A stretch of DNA of 33,286 nt, taken from Oscillatoriales cyanobacterium USR001. Lineage in GTDB: Bacteria > Cyanobacteriota > Cyanobacteriia > Cyanobacteriales > Microcoleaceae. The notes under the pieces were generated by a model. It was given only the letters and a program-made list of their open reading frames with translations, searched no databases and had not been told where the DNA came from. The stretch covers positions 90,686 to 123,971 of the forward strand of contig MBRE01000040.1 of assembly GCA_001698425.1 (NCBI GenBank), written 5' to 3'. Below, in pieces: positions 1 through 8,132 of the stretch; the stretch's first letter is position 1; every line of letters starts with the position of its first letter. The translations under genes and the position numbers were made by a program.

Positions 1-71
1 AATTTAGAGAAATGGTATAAGTCCTGAATTATTGTTCATTACTGTTAATATTGAGTGAGGAATTAATCATA

Positions 72-1706
72 ATGATCTCTGAAATATTGTCGAAATCTTT
101 AGTAGTAATGCCCGCTACCCTAGCGATGGCATTGTTTATTTCAAATCAGGCGATTCTAGCGAATCAAATACCCTTAAACATTGAAACAGAATTTAACTCA
201 ATTTCCGAACTCTCTAACCTCGAAGAAAACCCATTAGATCAAGTAACTTCTGTTTCTCAATTATCCGACGTTCAACCCACAGATTGGGCATTTCAAGCCC
301 TACAATCTCTAGTAGAACGTTATGGTTGTATCGCAGGATACCCCGATGGAACTTACCGAGGCAACCGGGCAATGACTCGTTATGAATTTGCCGCAGGTTT
401 AAACGCTTGCTTAGAAAGAATTAACGAAATTATTGCCTCTAATACCAGTAACTTAGCCACAAAAGAAGACCTAATTTCACTACAAAAGTTGCAGGAAGAA
501 TTCGCGGCAGAATTAGCAACCTTGCGGGGAAGAGTTGACGCTTTAGAAGCACGTACCTCCGAATTAGAAGCTAACCAATTTTCTACTACCACAAAACTTA
601 GCGGTAGATTAATTACCTATTTTGGAGATGCTTTTGGCGAAAATGCTGGCCCAGCTAATAGCGCCACTATGAGTTATGTATCTCGCCTCAGCTTAGTCAC
701 CAGTTTTACAGGTAAAGACAGCTTAACAGTAAATTTGCAAGCATTAAATGTTCGACCTTTTGATGCTGCTACAGATTTTCCTTCTGCTAAATTAAGTGGT
801 CGCACTGATGAAACTCGCTTATTACCCATCAATGGCAATGGAAATATCACCTTAAGCTTTTTACAATATTACTTTCCTGTAGGAAACAGTATTTCCATCT
901 ATATAGATGCCTATAATAACAACCGGAAACTATCTGCTTCAGTCAATCGAGCATCTAGTAACACGACGGGTTTTGTTTCAGCCTACGCTAGATCGAATCC
1001 TTTAACTTCTCCAAATAGTTTAGAATCAGGAGTTGGTGTCAGTTGGAATGTATCTCCCTGGTTCAACCTTGATATTTCATACGGTAGCGAATTTGGTTCG
1101 GGAAGTAACCCCAGTAAGGGATTGTTTAATGGTGGTTATGGTATCACTATTCGACCAGTGATTAAGTTAGGTCGGTTAAATCTCACTGCATTTTATCTAC
1201 ACACCTACTCCCCTGATTTTGGACTTGATACTGGAACTGGTAGTAATGCTTCTAAAATGTATGGTGTCGGGCCAGTAGTTGCTAACACTTATGTAGGTGG
1301 TATTTCTTATCTAATTACGCCAACTATTGATGTAGGTGCTTCTATTGGTTATTCTAATGCACGTGCGTTAGGTAGTGGCACGCGAGGCGATGCAGATGTC
1401 TGGACTTATAATTTTGGTGTGAGTTTTTATGATTTAGGAAAAAAGGGAAATACTGCTGGTTTTCTAGTGGGAATGCAACCCAGACTTGCTGGTACTAGCA
1501 ATCGAGCTTTAGCTGAGGGAATTGGTTTACCTTCGGGACAAAGAAGCGATCGCGATACAGGCTATCACATTGAAGGCTATTACGCCCACAGACTCACTGA
1601 CAATATCATTATTACTCCCGCCTTTATTTGGCTGACAGCGCCTAATCACGATGCACGTAATCCTGATGTATTTCTGGGAGTAATTAGAACCAGCATTGAT
1701 TTCTAG
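72..1706 (+). CDS. SLH-domain porin, cyanobacterial OprB/iron-uptake type
   Basis: This is an outer-membrane beta-barrel porin of the cyanobacterial SLH-OprB family, which passes small solutes or inorganic ions and anchors the outer membrane to peptidoglycan. The protein starts with a signal peptide (hydrophobic stretch ending near ILANQ). An SLH domain follows at about residues 60-118, with the hallmark sequence DWAFQALQSLVERYG, then GYPDGTYRG and MTRYEFA. A short coiled coil comes next (about 120-170, heptads around LRGRVDALEAR), then a long region of alternating aromatic and glycine-rich beta strands ending in IRTSIDF, a terminal Phe typical of outer-membrane barrels. The ATG at 72 is preferred to the in-frame TTG at 51 because GAGG at 57-60 lies 11 bases upstream of it. 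About 544 residues is normal for the family. The transported substrate cannot be deduced. Confidence 0.9.
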   Translation: MISEILSKSLVVMPATLAMALFISNQAILANQIPLNIETEFNSISELSNLEENPLDQVTSVSQLSDVQPTDWAFQALQSLVERYGCIAGYPDGTYRGNRAMTRYEFAAGLNACLERINEIIASNTSNLATKEDLISLQKLQEEFAAELATLRGRVDALEARTSELEANQFSTTTKLSGRLITYFGDAFGENAGPANSATMSYVSRLSLVTSFTGKDSLTVNLQALNVRPFDAATDFPSAKLSGRTDETRLLPINGNGNITLSFLQYYFPVGNSISIYIDAYNNNRKLSASVNRASSNTTGFVSAYARSNPLTSPNSLESGVGVSWNVSPWFNLDISYGSEFGSGSNPSKGLFNGGYGITIRPVIKLGRLNLTAFYLHTYSPDFGLDTGTGSNASKMYGVGPVVANTYVGGISYLITPTIDVGASIGYSNARALGSGTRGDADVWTYNFGVSFYDLGKKGNTAGFLVGMQPRLAGTSNRALAEGIGLPSGQRSDRDTGYHIEGYYAHRLTDNIIITPAFIWLTAPNHDARNPDVFLGVIRTSIDF

Positions 1707-1713
1707 GTAATTT

Positions 1714-1748
1714 GTTATTTGTTATTTGTTATTTGTTATTTGTTATTT
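1714..1748. repeat. Heptanucleotide tandem array (GTTATTT)5
   Basis: Five perfect copies of GTTATTT (1714-1748), preceded by a degenerate copy GTAATTT at 1707. Arrays of this kind resemble the STRR heptamer repeats known from cyanobacteria. The last copies form part of the hairpin at 1735-1789. Confidence 0.9.
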
Positions 1749-1789
1749 GTTAACGGTTAACTGTTAACCGTTAACAAATAACAAATAAC
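1735..1789. terminator. Perfect 26-bp hairpin between convergent genes
   Basis: The arms 1735-1760 and 1764-1789 are perfectly complementary (26 bp) around a 3-base CTG loop. The structure lies between the convergent porin and MATE genes, and its right arm ends on the first base of the MATE stop codon (complement of CTA, 1789-1791). The position suggests a bidirectional transcription stop, but the stem is AT-rich with no clear U-tract, so this role is inferred. It includes two inverted copies of the neighbouring heptamer. Confidence 0.6.
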
Positions 1790-3234
1790 TATTCAATCTG
1801 AGAAATTTCTACTTTTTCAGGAATCATCTGTGGGATAGATTGCTCATTAATTGAAAGAGGCGAATTGGTAGATTCTTCTAGTAGTGCAGCTTCCACGCCA
1901 TGTCCAACATGAACTTCGGTAAAAGTTGCAGGAATTTGGATTGCTAGAACTAACATTCTCACAGTGAGAAAAGAACATACGGACAACCATAAAAAATGAT
2001 TGCTCTCTAAGCGTAATGCTGTTAAATCTATGGGAGCAAATGCGATCGCCATACCGATTAAACTCGCATTACGAAGAGTATTACCTTTTGCCAATCCCAA
2101 AAAGTAGCCTTCCAACATACAACCAATAGAACCAAATCCCAGAAGCATGATTAACCAAGGAGCATAACTAGCAATTTGCTCAATGACTTCATCGTGATTT
2201 GTCATCAGTCCAAACACACTTTTGGGAAATAAGTTAGGCACTCCGGCAAAAATAGATCCCGCCACTATGCTAGTTCCCACAGAAACAAAAAGCAGAGATT
2301 TTAACTGCTCGGAATCTCCTTTACCTGTAAAGTTTCCCGCCAATGTTTCAGTGCCAAATCCTAATCCTTCTGTAAAGTAATAGGACAAGGCAAATATTTG
2401 TAACAGCAAGGCATTTTGAGAATAAATGACTGTTCCCATGCTTGCACCTTGGAAGTTAAACAAGGCAAAAGGTAGGAGGGTAAATAAATTACTAACCAAG
2501 ATATTGCTATTGAGAGTAATCGTTGATTTGAAAGCCGCAAGATTCCAAACTTTTCCCAATACTTTGATAATTTCTTCTAACTTAACTTGTCTGAAGAAAA
2601 AGAACAATCCGATCGAAAGAGCTAGATATTGACTGGTGGCATAAGAAGTTCCGGCTCCGGCACTTTCCCATCCCAATCTTACAATTAAGAGATAGTCAAG
2701 AGCGATTTTTGTACCATTGCCAATGAAGGAAAACAGGATGACGATGCTATTTTGTTCGCGTCCTAAAAACCAACCAATTAGGACAAAATTCATAAAGATT
2801 GCAGGTGCGCCCCAAATCTGTGCGTGAAAATAGGCAAGGGCAGAATCTTTAACTTCTGGGGGAATGTCTAAGAATCCAAATCCTAATTGTCCTAAAGGGT
2901 ATTGCAATAGAATGATTGTAATCCCTAAGAGTACGGCAATTAAGCCGTTTCGTAGTGCGACTAATATTACACCATCGCGGTCATTTCTTCCTACTGCTTG
3001 AGCCGTTACTCCAGTGGTGCCCATGCGTAAAAAGATTAAAACCATGTAGAGGAAGTTTAAGACGTTTCCAGCGATGGCAACTCCGGCTAAGTGTTGGAGT
3101 TCTGAGAGATGTCCTAAAAATATGATACTGACTAAGTTAGCCAGTGGTAGCATAATATTTGACAGGACGTTTGCAAGTGCCAGTCGAAAATAACGAGGAA
3201 CGAAGTCATACTGGCTGGGAAGTGTCAGATTCAT
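1789..3234 (-). CDS. MATE family efflux transporter
   Basis: Inner-membrane multidrug/toxic compound exporter of the MATE family, driven by H+ or Na+. The 481-residue protein shows about twelve hydrophobic segments. Family features are visible near the start (NIMLPLANLVSIIFLGHL, then a GxTAQAVGR loop at about 73-83, here GVTAQAVGRND) and in the second half (TEGLGFGTETLAGNFTGKGD), matching the two pseudo-symmetric halves. The C-terminal 40 residues are hydrophilic. Length is normal. It is convergent with the porin and has no operon partner. Some cyanobacterial members export secondary metabolites, but nothing here shows a biosynthetic cluster, so the substrate is unknown. Confidence 0.9.
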   Translation of the reverse strand: MNLTLPSQYDFVPRYFRLALANVLSNIMLPLANLVSIIFLGHLSELQHLAGVAIAGNVLNFLYMVLIFLRMGTTGVTAQAVGRNDRDGVILVALRNGLIAVLLGITIILLQYPLGQLGFGFLDIPPEVKDSALAYFHAQIWGAPAIFMNFVLIGWFLGREQNSIVILFSFIGNGTKIALDYLLIVRLGWESAGAGTSYATSQYLALSIGLFFFFRQVKLEEIIKVLGKVWNLAAFKSTITLNSNILVSNLFTLLPFALFNFQGASMGTVIYSQNALLLQIFALSYYFTEGLGFGTETLAGNFTGKGDSEQLKSLLFVSVGTSIVAGSIFAGVPNLFPKSVFGLMTNHDEVIEQIASYAPWLIMLLGFGSIGCMLEGYFLGLAKGNTLRNASLIGMAIAFAPIDLTALRLESNHFLWLSVCSFLTVRMLVLAIQIPATFTEVHVGHGVEAALLEESTNSPLSINEQSIPQMIPEKVEISQIE

Positions 3235-3396
3235 AGATTAACTTGGTTGGTTTTGGTTGTCAGCATCTCGGCTCAGAGATTGTTGCCGCTTTACATTTAC
3301 ATTAGTTTACATGATTTTTAGGAAAAATCGCTAATAATTTAATCTGATGGCGATCGCGTAACAGGCGATCGTCCTAGCACTGAGCAGAAGTTGGGG

Positions 3397-3483
3397 AAGT
3401 TGGGCGAGGTTGACGGTTGGGGTGTCTCTATGCCATCATTGGCAAATAGACCAGTGTTGAGTTGCGTTTCCTCAACCCAACTT
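3397..3483. repeat. Degenerate cyanobacterial inverted repeat
   Basis: AAGTTGGG (3397-3404) is inverted as CCCAACTT (3476-3483), and GTTGAG (3456-3461) is inverted as CTCAAC (3471-3476). It looks like a decayed copy of a CCCAACTT-type cyanobacterial repeat and sits just before the AT-rich gene cassette. The reading frame runs open through it upstream of position 3517, but its composition is that of the repeat, not of the following gene. Confidence 0.4.
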
Positions 3484-3516
3484 AGAAAATCGACAATCAC
3501 ACCAAGAGATAAGGTA

Positions 3517-3819
3517 ATGGATTCAGAAAAAGACGAGAAAAAACAAACTATAACAGAGATCATCAAATCTGGTCAATTACACAGTATCTATTTTAACGAG
3601 TTTGGTATTGGAGTTTCTAAGCATGATATTTTCATATTATTAAGACGCAATGGAAAAGAAGAAGCAATACTTAACGCATCTCACATTACAGCTAAATCAC
3701 TTGTAAACTCTCTAGGTGAGGCTTTGAGAAGATTTGAAACTCAAACAAATCAGACAATACCGGATTCAGATGAAATTGAAAAATTAATGGAAGAACAAGA
3801 TGGAGACAATAACCCGTGA
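3517..3819 (+). CDS. Unrecognised small protein, first gene of an AT-rich cassette
   Basis: I do not recognise this 100-residue protein. It is acidic at its C terminus (DSDEIEKLMEEQDGDNN) and contains a central stretch (YFNEFGIGVSKHDIFILLRRNGKEE) that reads like a compact alpha/beta fold, followed by an amphipathic helix (AKSLVNSLGEALRRF). The frame is open from 3391, but ATG 3517 is chosen: upstream sequence is a repeat remnant with different composition, and AAGG lies directly before this ATG. Its last 20 bases overlap the next gene, so the two are very probably translationally coupled. No signal peptide or membrane segment is visible. Confidence 0.65.
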   Translation: MDSEKDEKKQTITEIIKSGQLHSIYFNEFGIGVSKHDIFILLRRNGKEEAILNASHITAKSLVNSLGEALRRFETQTNQTIPDSDEIEKLMEEQDGDNNP

Positions 3820-4414
3820 AAAATATAATAAATTTTCTGATGTTGACGAAAATAAAAATCCTATTGATTTCAAAGGGTATCCAGTAGGTATAATTTCGTC
3901 TTCTCTTGAACGAAAAGATTTTCCATTTGTTTATACAGAACCCAAATCGCAAACTCTCAAAATAACCCAAAATAAATTAAGTAAAAGAGATGAAATAGAT
4001 AAATTATCGACCTTTGAAGAAATACTGAAATATGGTATTGATGCCATTAATTTTAAGGGTGATTATTTTTTCAATCGTATTCGTGAGTTAAAAGAATTAT
4101 GCGATTCAGAAGAAGACCATGATGTTTCTTTGGAGTCGCTTAAAACGATGTTTTTATTTGTTGAAGCAATTGGAAGTATTTCTAAACCCAGTAGCTTAAC
4201 AGTAAGTGAAAGTGGCATTTTTTATTTAGAATGGGAGAGAGATAAGAACAATTCAATAACTGTGCGATTTAAAAAAGATTACTTCTTAGACTATGTTATT
4301 TTTAAGCCAAGTTCGCATATAAATCAACGAATTATTTTGAAAGGTTCGATGTATGCACTAGATTTAATCGATCTACTTAACGGTTTTAACATAAAGATAC
4401 ACAAAAAAATATAA
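3800..4414 (+). CDS. Unrecognised 204-residue protein, second cassette gene
   Basis: No family is recognised with certainty. The protein is soluble and charged, with a helical middle (FFNRIRELKELCDSEED) and a beta-rich second half built around SESGIFYLEWERDKNNSITVRF, a G-x-x-EW pattern that looks like a two-stranded sheet. The start ATG 3800 lies inside the end of the previous gene (20-base overlap), with GGAAG at 3789-3793 as ribosome-binding site. The third gene follows 15 bases after the stop. The tight packing suggests one transcript and perhaps one complex or a toxin-antitoxin-like pair, but no catalytic motif supports a particular activity. Confidence 0.7.
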   Translation: METITREKYNKFSDVDENKNPIDFKGYPVGIISSSLERKDFPFVYTEPKSQTLKITQNKLSKRDEIDKLSTFEEILKYGIDAINFKGDYFFNRIRELKELCDSEEDHDVSLESLKTMFLFVEAIGSISKPSSLTVSESGIFYLEWERDKNNSITVRFKKDYFLDYVIFKPSSHINQRIILKGSMYALDLIDLLNGFNIKIHKKI

Positions 4415-4429
4415 ACAATAAACATAACA

Positions 4430-4855
4430 ATGACAGAGATACAAACTGGTGATGTTACGCGCTATTGTAAACCTTCAAATTTGGAGAATGGAATACCAAA
4501 GAGTTCGGCTTTTGAAAGGCGAAGTAATGAAAATTATTTGTCTGTCTATTTGCTTGACTTTTTTGGCAAAATAACTGAATTAGAAAACATTAGAGAAGTG
4601 AAAGCTTATATGGAACAAAAACGCTTTACTTGCAAACCTAATGGGTCTTTTGCTATTATTAATATACAGCAATCCAAAGAATATATTTTTGAAGAAATAT
4701 CATCTGAAATTTTCTATAGAGAAAAGAACTTACCTCATTGTGGTATTTTCCATGAGGATGACGATCTATTAATAGCAAAGTTACTTACTGAGTGCGTTCA
4801 GAACAATTATCCCGTTATAAATTTAATCGAAAAAGGATCGATGAATCAAGTTTAG
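4430..4855 (+). CDS. Unrecognised 141-residue protein, third cassette gene
   Basis: No function can be assigned. The N terminus reads GDVTRYCKPSNLENGIPKSSAFERR, followed by NYLSVYLLDFF. This resembles a conserved module that I associate with small proteins found beside other uncharacterised genes in accessory regions; that association is from memory and not testable here. A histidine-containing segment (LPHCGIFHEDDDLLIAKLL) sits at about 102-120. The gene is AT-rich like the two before it and begins 15 bases after the second cassette gene, so the three form a likely operon. No membrane segment is visible. Confidence 0.65.
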   Translation: MTEIQTGDVTRYCKPSNLENGIPKSSAFERRSNENYLSVYLLDFFGKITELENIREVKAYMEQKRFTCKPNGSFAIINIQQSKEYIFEEISSEIFYREKNLPHCGIFHEDDDLLIAKLLTECVQNNYPVINLIEKGSMNQV

Positions 4856-4923
4856 TAAAAAGTTAAAATTTGTTTAAATGTTGTTTAAAATTTGTTTAAA
4901 ATTTAATTTCTAGGGAAATCCCG

Positions 4924-4953
4924 TTTAAACTTTTATCATAAATAGGCTATAAT
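4924..4953 (+). promoter_or_regulatory. Candidate sigma-70 promoter of the HD-domain gene
   Basis: A perfect -10 hexamer TATAAT (4948-4953) lies 38 bases before ATG 4992. The -35 candidate (TTTAAA/TTAAAC around 4924-4930) is weak, at roughly 18 bp spacing. TTTGTTTAAA direct repeats precede it (4868-4903). Confidence 0.45.
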
Positions 4954-4991
4954 CTATCATTAAAAAAGCTATGCCTGTTGCTGATTAGGAT

Positions 4992-5918
4992 ATGACTGCC
5001 ATTCCTCAAGCTCAATCTAAGTTAATTTACCAATGTATTAAGTATCTAGCGACCGAGTATGAGTTTATTTACGGTGACAAAAACCGGGAATATCTCGATT
5101 TATTTTGTTTTATTGCCACGCAAACCCTAGAAGCGATCGCCAATTGTGATGCGCCCTATCATAACTTAGACCACACCGTTCAAGTTCTTTTAGTTGGGGA
5201 GGAAATTCTTCATGGTAAACACCTTTGCGGAGAACTGGTTTCGCCTCGTGAATGGCTGCATTTCATTGTATCTTTACTTTGCCATGACATTGGCTATCTG
5301 AAAGGAACTTGCAGCCAAGATCGGATAGCAGAACATACTTTTGCCACTGGGGTTGATGGTGGTAGCGTTACCATTTCTCCCACCGCAACCGGGGCTAGTT
5401 TAACACCCTATCATGTCGATCGAAGTAAGTTGTTTGTCATTGAAAATTTGAGCAAGTATAGGTTGATTGACTTAGATATTATTCAAGTCAATATTGAATT
5501 AACTCGTTTTCCCGTCCCTAAAGATGATTTACACCAAGACACTGTGAATTTTCCCGGTTTGACTCGTGGAGCCGATTTAATTGGTCAGTTATCCGATCCA
5601 TGTTACCTGGCAAAGTTACCTGCTTTGTTCTCCGAGTTTGAAGAAATAGGTAGCAATAAATTCTTGGGATACTCAAATTCAAAAGATTTAAGGGCGGGTT
5701 ATCCTCGATTTTACTGGCACGTTGTCTCTCTTTATCTGAAAGATTGTATTCGCTATTTGGAGATGTCTCCTTCAGGTTGTGCAGTTCTGTCTAATTTATA
5801 TGGCAATCGTACTACTGTTGAAAAAGAGTTAGAACGTTTTTATAATGATGGTAATACTAATTTTTTCAATCGGGTTTCTAGCTTGTTAAAAAAGACTAAA
5901 GCGAAACCAAAACCTTGA
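4992..5918 (+). CDS. HD-domain metal-dependent phosphohydrolase (Npun_R2479-like)
   Basis: This is a 308-residue HD-superfamily protein. The metal ligands are visible as H57 and H61 in HNLDHTVQ and H98-D99 in LLCHDIGY, the H...HD pattern of phosphodiesterase-type HD enzymes. A later aspartate in RGADLIGQLSD (about 194-202) probably completes the site. The layout (helical lead, HNLDH, LLCHDIGYLKG) matches a conserved cyanobacterial family named after Npun_R2479. The substrate is unknown; family knowledge allows a cyclic nucleotide or another phosphoester. A TATAAT box lies upstream, and the gene is followed after 23 bases by the acetamidase gene, so both may share a transcript. AGGA ends one base before the ATG, which is unusually close. 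Confidence 0.85.
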   Translation: MTAIPQAQSKLIYQCIKYLATEYEFIYGDKNREYLDLFCFIATQTLEAIANCDAPYHNLDHTVQVLLVGEEILHGKHLCGELVSPREWLHFIVSLLCHDIGYLKGTCSQDRIAEHTFATGVDGGSVTISPTATGASLTPYHVDRSKLFVIENLSKYRLIDLDIIQVNIELTRFPVPKDDLHQDTVNFPGLTRGADLIGQLSDPCYLAKLPALFSEFEEIGSNKFLGYSNSKDLRAGYPRFYWHVVSLYLKDCIRYLEMSPSGCAVLSNLYGNRTTVEKELERFYNDGNTNFFNRVSSLLKKTKAKPKP

Positions 5919-5923
5919 TCGTT

Positions 5924-5951
5924 AATTATGACCCATCAATTATGACCCATC
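5924..5951 (+). repeat. 14-bp tandem duplication at the acetamidase start
   Basis: AATTATGACCCATC occurs twice in tandem, at 5924-5937 and 5938-5951. The second copy holds the acetamidase start codon (5942). The first copy gives an out-of-frame five-codon ORF from ATG 5928 that stops at the TGA overlapping the true ATG. Confidence 0.9.
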
Positions 5952-6934
5952 ATGTACTCAAAGCCAACTGTCAAACCGTGCATTTAGGTGGTTTTTCCTG
6001 CGAATTAGCCCCAGCATTAACAATTGAATCAGGCGATCGCATAGATGTTGAAACTTACTCCGGTTTCTATATTTACGATCAAGCACCTCCTGAATTTCTC
6101 ACCCCAGAATTTCTCGATATTTGTCAAAATTTGCCAAGCGATCGCCAAGTCGGTCCCGGTCCCCACTTACTCACCGGTCCGATTTATGTTAAGAATGCAG
6201 AACCGGGAGACACTTTAGAAATCAAATTAGAACAAATTTACCCTCGTTTACCGATTGGATTCAACGCAATTCGCCCCGGATGGGGAGCTTTACCCCAACA
6301 ATTTACAGAAGCAAAACTGCGCTTTCTTCCCTTAGATTTAGAACAAAAAATTGCTCGTTTAGCTATCAACAAATCTGTCAATAAAAATCTCAAATCCCAA
6401 ATTGACATTCCTCTTCATCCCTTCTTTGGTATTCTCGGTGTTGCAACAGCAGAAAATCACCGTTCCTCTATCCCACCTGGAAACTATGGTGGTAATATGG
6501 ATAACCGGGAACTACAACCAGGATCGCGGATATTTTTACCAATTTTTGTCCCTGGCGCATTATTTTCTATTGGTGATGGACATTCAGCCCAAGGAGACGG
6601 CGAAATTAATGTCACTGCCATTGAAACTTCCATGAATGGTACGATACAAATTAAAGTTCGTAAAGATTTACAACTCACGTCTCCCCTAGCAGAAACACCT
6701 AATGATATAATAACAATGGGATTTGCTCAAACTTTAGATGAAGCTTTTGAATTAGCACTCAAACAAATGCTAAACTTTCTTGAGAAATTTATCGGTATGA
6801 GTGCAGAAGAAGCCTACGTTTTGTGTTCTTTAGCTGTCAACTTTCGGATCACCCAAGTTGTTAATAGCCCCCATAAAGGAGTTCATGGAATGTTATCAAA
6901 GTCGATTTTCCCCCCCAATAGTTTACCATTTTAG
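5942..6934 (+). CDS. Acetamidase/formamidase family amidohydrolase
   Basis: The 330-residue protein belongs to the acetamidase/formamidase family, zinc-dependent amidases that release ammonia from short amides. Family hallmarks are GPGPHLLTGPIYVKNAEPGD near the N terminus, the HPFFGILGVA block, PPGNYGGNMDNRE with its conserved Asn/Asp cluster, and LFSIGDGHSAQGDGEI with the metal-binding Asp-His pair. The in-frame TTG at 5915 would overlap the HD gene; ATG 5942 gives the usual family start (MTHHVLKANC). A nitrogen-scavenging role fits the family, but the true substrate is not shown by the sequence. It lies directly upstream of a TauE-like gene on the same strand (13 bases from stop to ATG). 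Confidence 0.88.
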   Translation: MTHHVLKANCQTVHLGGFSCELAPALTIESGDRIDVETYSGFYIYDQAPPEFLTPEFLDICQNLPSDRQVGPGPHLLTGPIYVKNAEPGDTLEIKLEQIYPRLPIGFNAIRPGWGALPQQFTEAKLRFLPLDLEQKIARLAINKSVNKNLKSQIDIPLHPFFGILGVATAENHRSSIPPGNYGGNMDNRELQPGSRIFLPIFVPGALFSIGDGHSAQGDGEINVTAIETSMNGTIQIKVRKDLQLTSPLAETPNDIITMGFAQTLDEAFELALKQMLNFLEKFIGMSAEEAYVLCSLAVNFRITQVVNSPHKGVHGMLSKSIFPPNSLPF

Positions 6935-6947
6935 TTAATTGCTACTT

Positions 6948-7319
6948 ATGTCATCTACAATCATTCAACTATTGCTAATTGGTTTGGCGGCTGGCATTGC
7001 TGGCGGTATGTTCGGCATTGGTGGCGGCGCAATTATGTTACCAGCAATGGTATTATTACTGGGAATGGATCAGAAAGTTGCGACAGGGACTTCTATTTTT
7101 GCCCAAATTTTCCCGATCGGGATTTTGGCTGCAATGGTTTACTACCGGAATGGAAACTTAAATATTAAGTATGCTATTTTCATTGCTATTGGCTTAGTAG
7201 TTGGTAATCTGTTTGGAGCACTTTTCGCTAATCAGCCCTATATTAGCAGTGAATTAATGAAGAAATTTTATGGTGTATTTCTCTTAGCGATTGGCTGCCG
7301 ATACTTATTTTTTAAGTGA
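6948..7319 (+). CDS. Half-size TauE/SafE family membrane protein
   Basis: This 123-residue inner-membrane protein has four hydrophobic segments and the TauE/SafE signature IGLAAGIAGGMFGIGGGAIMLPA (residues about 9-31), followed by QKVATGTSIFAQI. Full-size TauE/SafE anion exporters have about 250 residues made of two such repeats, so this is a single repeat that would have to dimerise, or a remnant. It ends cleanly in RYLFFK with a stop codon and shows no decay, so a functional half-transporter is plausible. ATG 6948 is chosen over the TTG at 6939. It follows the acetamidase closely and could share its transcript. The substrate (sulfite, sulfonate or other anion) is unknown. Confidence 0.8.
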   Translation: MSSTIIQLLLIGLAAGIAGGMFGIGGGAIMLPAMVLLLGMDQKVATGTSIFAQIFPIGILAAMVYYRNGNLNIKYAIFIAIGLVVGNLFGALFANQPYISSELMKKFYGVFLLAIGCRYLFFK

Positions 7320-7329
7320 ATTGGGAATT

Positions 7330-7371
7330 GGTAATGGGTAATGGGTAATTGGTAATGGGTAATGGGTAATT
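7330..7371. repeat. Heptanucleotide tandem array (GGTAATG/T)6
   Basis: Six 7-bp units in the order G, G, T, G, G, T at the last base (GGTAATG, GGTAATG, GGTAATT, repeated twice), preceded by a degenerate unit GGGAATT at 7323. It is an STRR-like array between the TauE and Uma2 genes. Confidence 0.9.
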
Positions 7372-7418
7372 GGTTAAGATGCGATCGTCAATACAAGCTA
7401 CATCTAGGAGAAAAAACA

Positions 7419-7988
7419 ATGATAGTTGCAACTGCTAAAAAGATGACCTTTGAAGAATTCCTTAGTTATGACGATGGGACGGATAATTTATATGAATTAG
7501 AAAATGGAGCATTAATTCCTATGCCTTCAGAGAGTGATATTAATCAAAGGATTGCGATATTCCTATTAATCTATTTTTCTCAACTGGGAATTCCATCTTA
7601 TCAGTTGCGAATGAAAGTAGAAATAGCCGTGAATAGTCGGCAGGTGGGGGTGCGAGTGCCTGATTTGACCGTGTTTTCTGAAGAATTAGCTAAGGTAATG
7701 CAAGGAGCTACACGATCGCTGATTTTGATGAATATGCCACCGCCGTTGTTGGTGGTTGAAGTGGTGAGTCCAAATCAGGAAAATCGGGATTATCGTTATA
7801 AGCGATCGGAGTATGCAGCACGGGGTATTACTGAGTATTGGATTGTCGATCCGATCGCCCAAAAGGTGACAGTTTTGGAATGGGTAGAGGGATTTTACGA
7901 TCCGCGAGTTTATGAGGGACAAAATGCGATTGTTTCGCCTGCATTGGGCAATTTGGAACTAACGGCGGCACAAGTTTTGATAGGGTAA
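7419..7988 (+). CDS. Uma2 family (DUF820) restriction-endonuclease-fold protein
   Basis: The 189-residue protein has the Uma2/DUF820 layout, a PD-(D/E)XK nuclease fold greatly expanded in cyanobacteria. It opens with MTFEEFLSY and YELENGALIPMPSES. The predicted catalytic elements are D in VRVPDLTVF, E in LLVVEVVSP and K in RYKRSEYAARGITEYWIVDP. The start is ATG 7419 with AGGAG (7406-7410) 8 bases upstream; the frame is open from 7362, but that part overlaps the heptamer array. Members are often near mobile elements, and their cellular role is not established. No partner gene is evident here. Confidence 0.9.
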   Translation: MIVATAKKMTFEEFLSYDDGTDNLYELENGALIPMPSESDINQRIAIFLLIYFSQLGIPSYQLRMKVEIAVNSRQVGVRVPDLTVFSEELAKVMQGATRSLILMNMPPPLLVVEVVSPNQENRDYRYKRSEYAARGITEYWIVDPIAQKVTVLEWVEGFYDPRVYEGQNAIVSPALGNLELTAAQVLIG

Positions 7989-8010
7989 GGTATAGTTTTA
8001 AAGAGCTTTT

Positions 8011-8055
8011 GGGGGCGATCGCTTATTTTGAGACGATCGACTCTATGAAGCCCCC
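8011..8055. terminator. Possible terminator hairpin after the Uma2 gene
   Basis: GGGGGC at 8011-8016 pairs with GCCCCC at 8050-8055 around a long loop that includes a HIP1 octamer. No U-tract follows, so this is a weak candidate. Confidence 0.3.
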
Positions 8056-8132
8056 GATCGCATAAATCCCAAATGAGTTCTATAGTTGGTTGTTGACGAT
8101 AAACTGAATATTAATAATCAGCAGATACAAAT

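Noticed and set aside
3391..3516. N-terminal extension of the first cassette gene
   Set aside because: The sequence lies on a CCCAACTT-type repeat remnant, with different composition; ATG 3517 is the more likely start.
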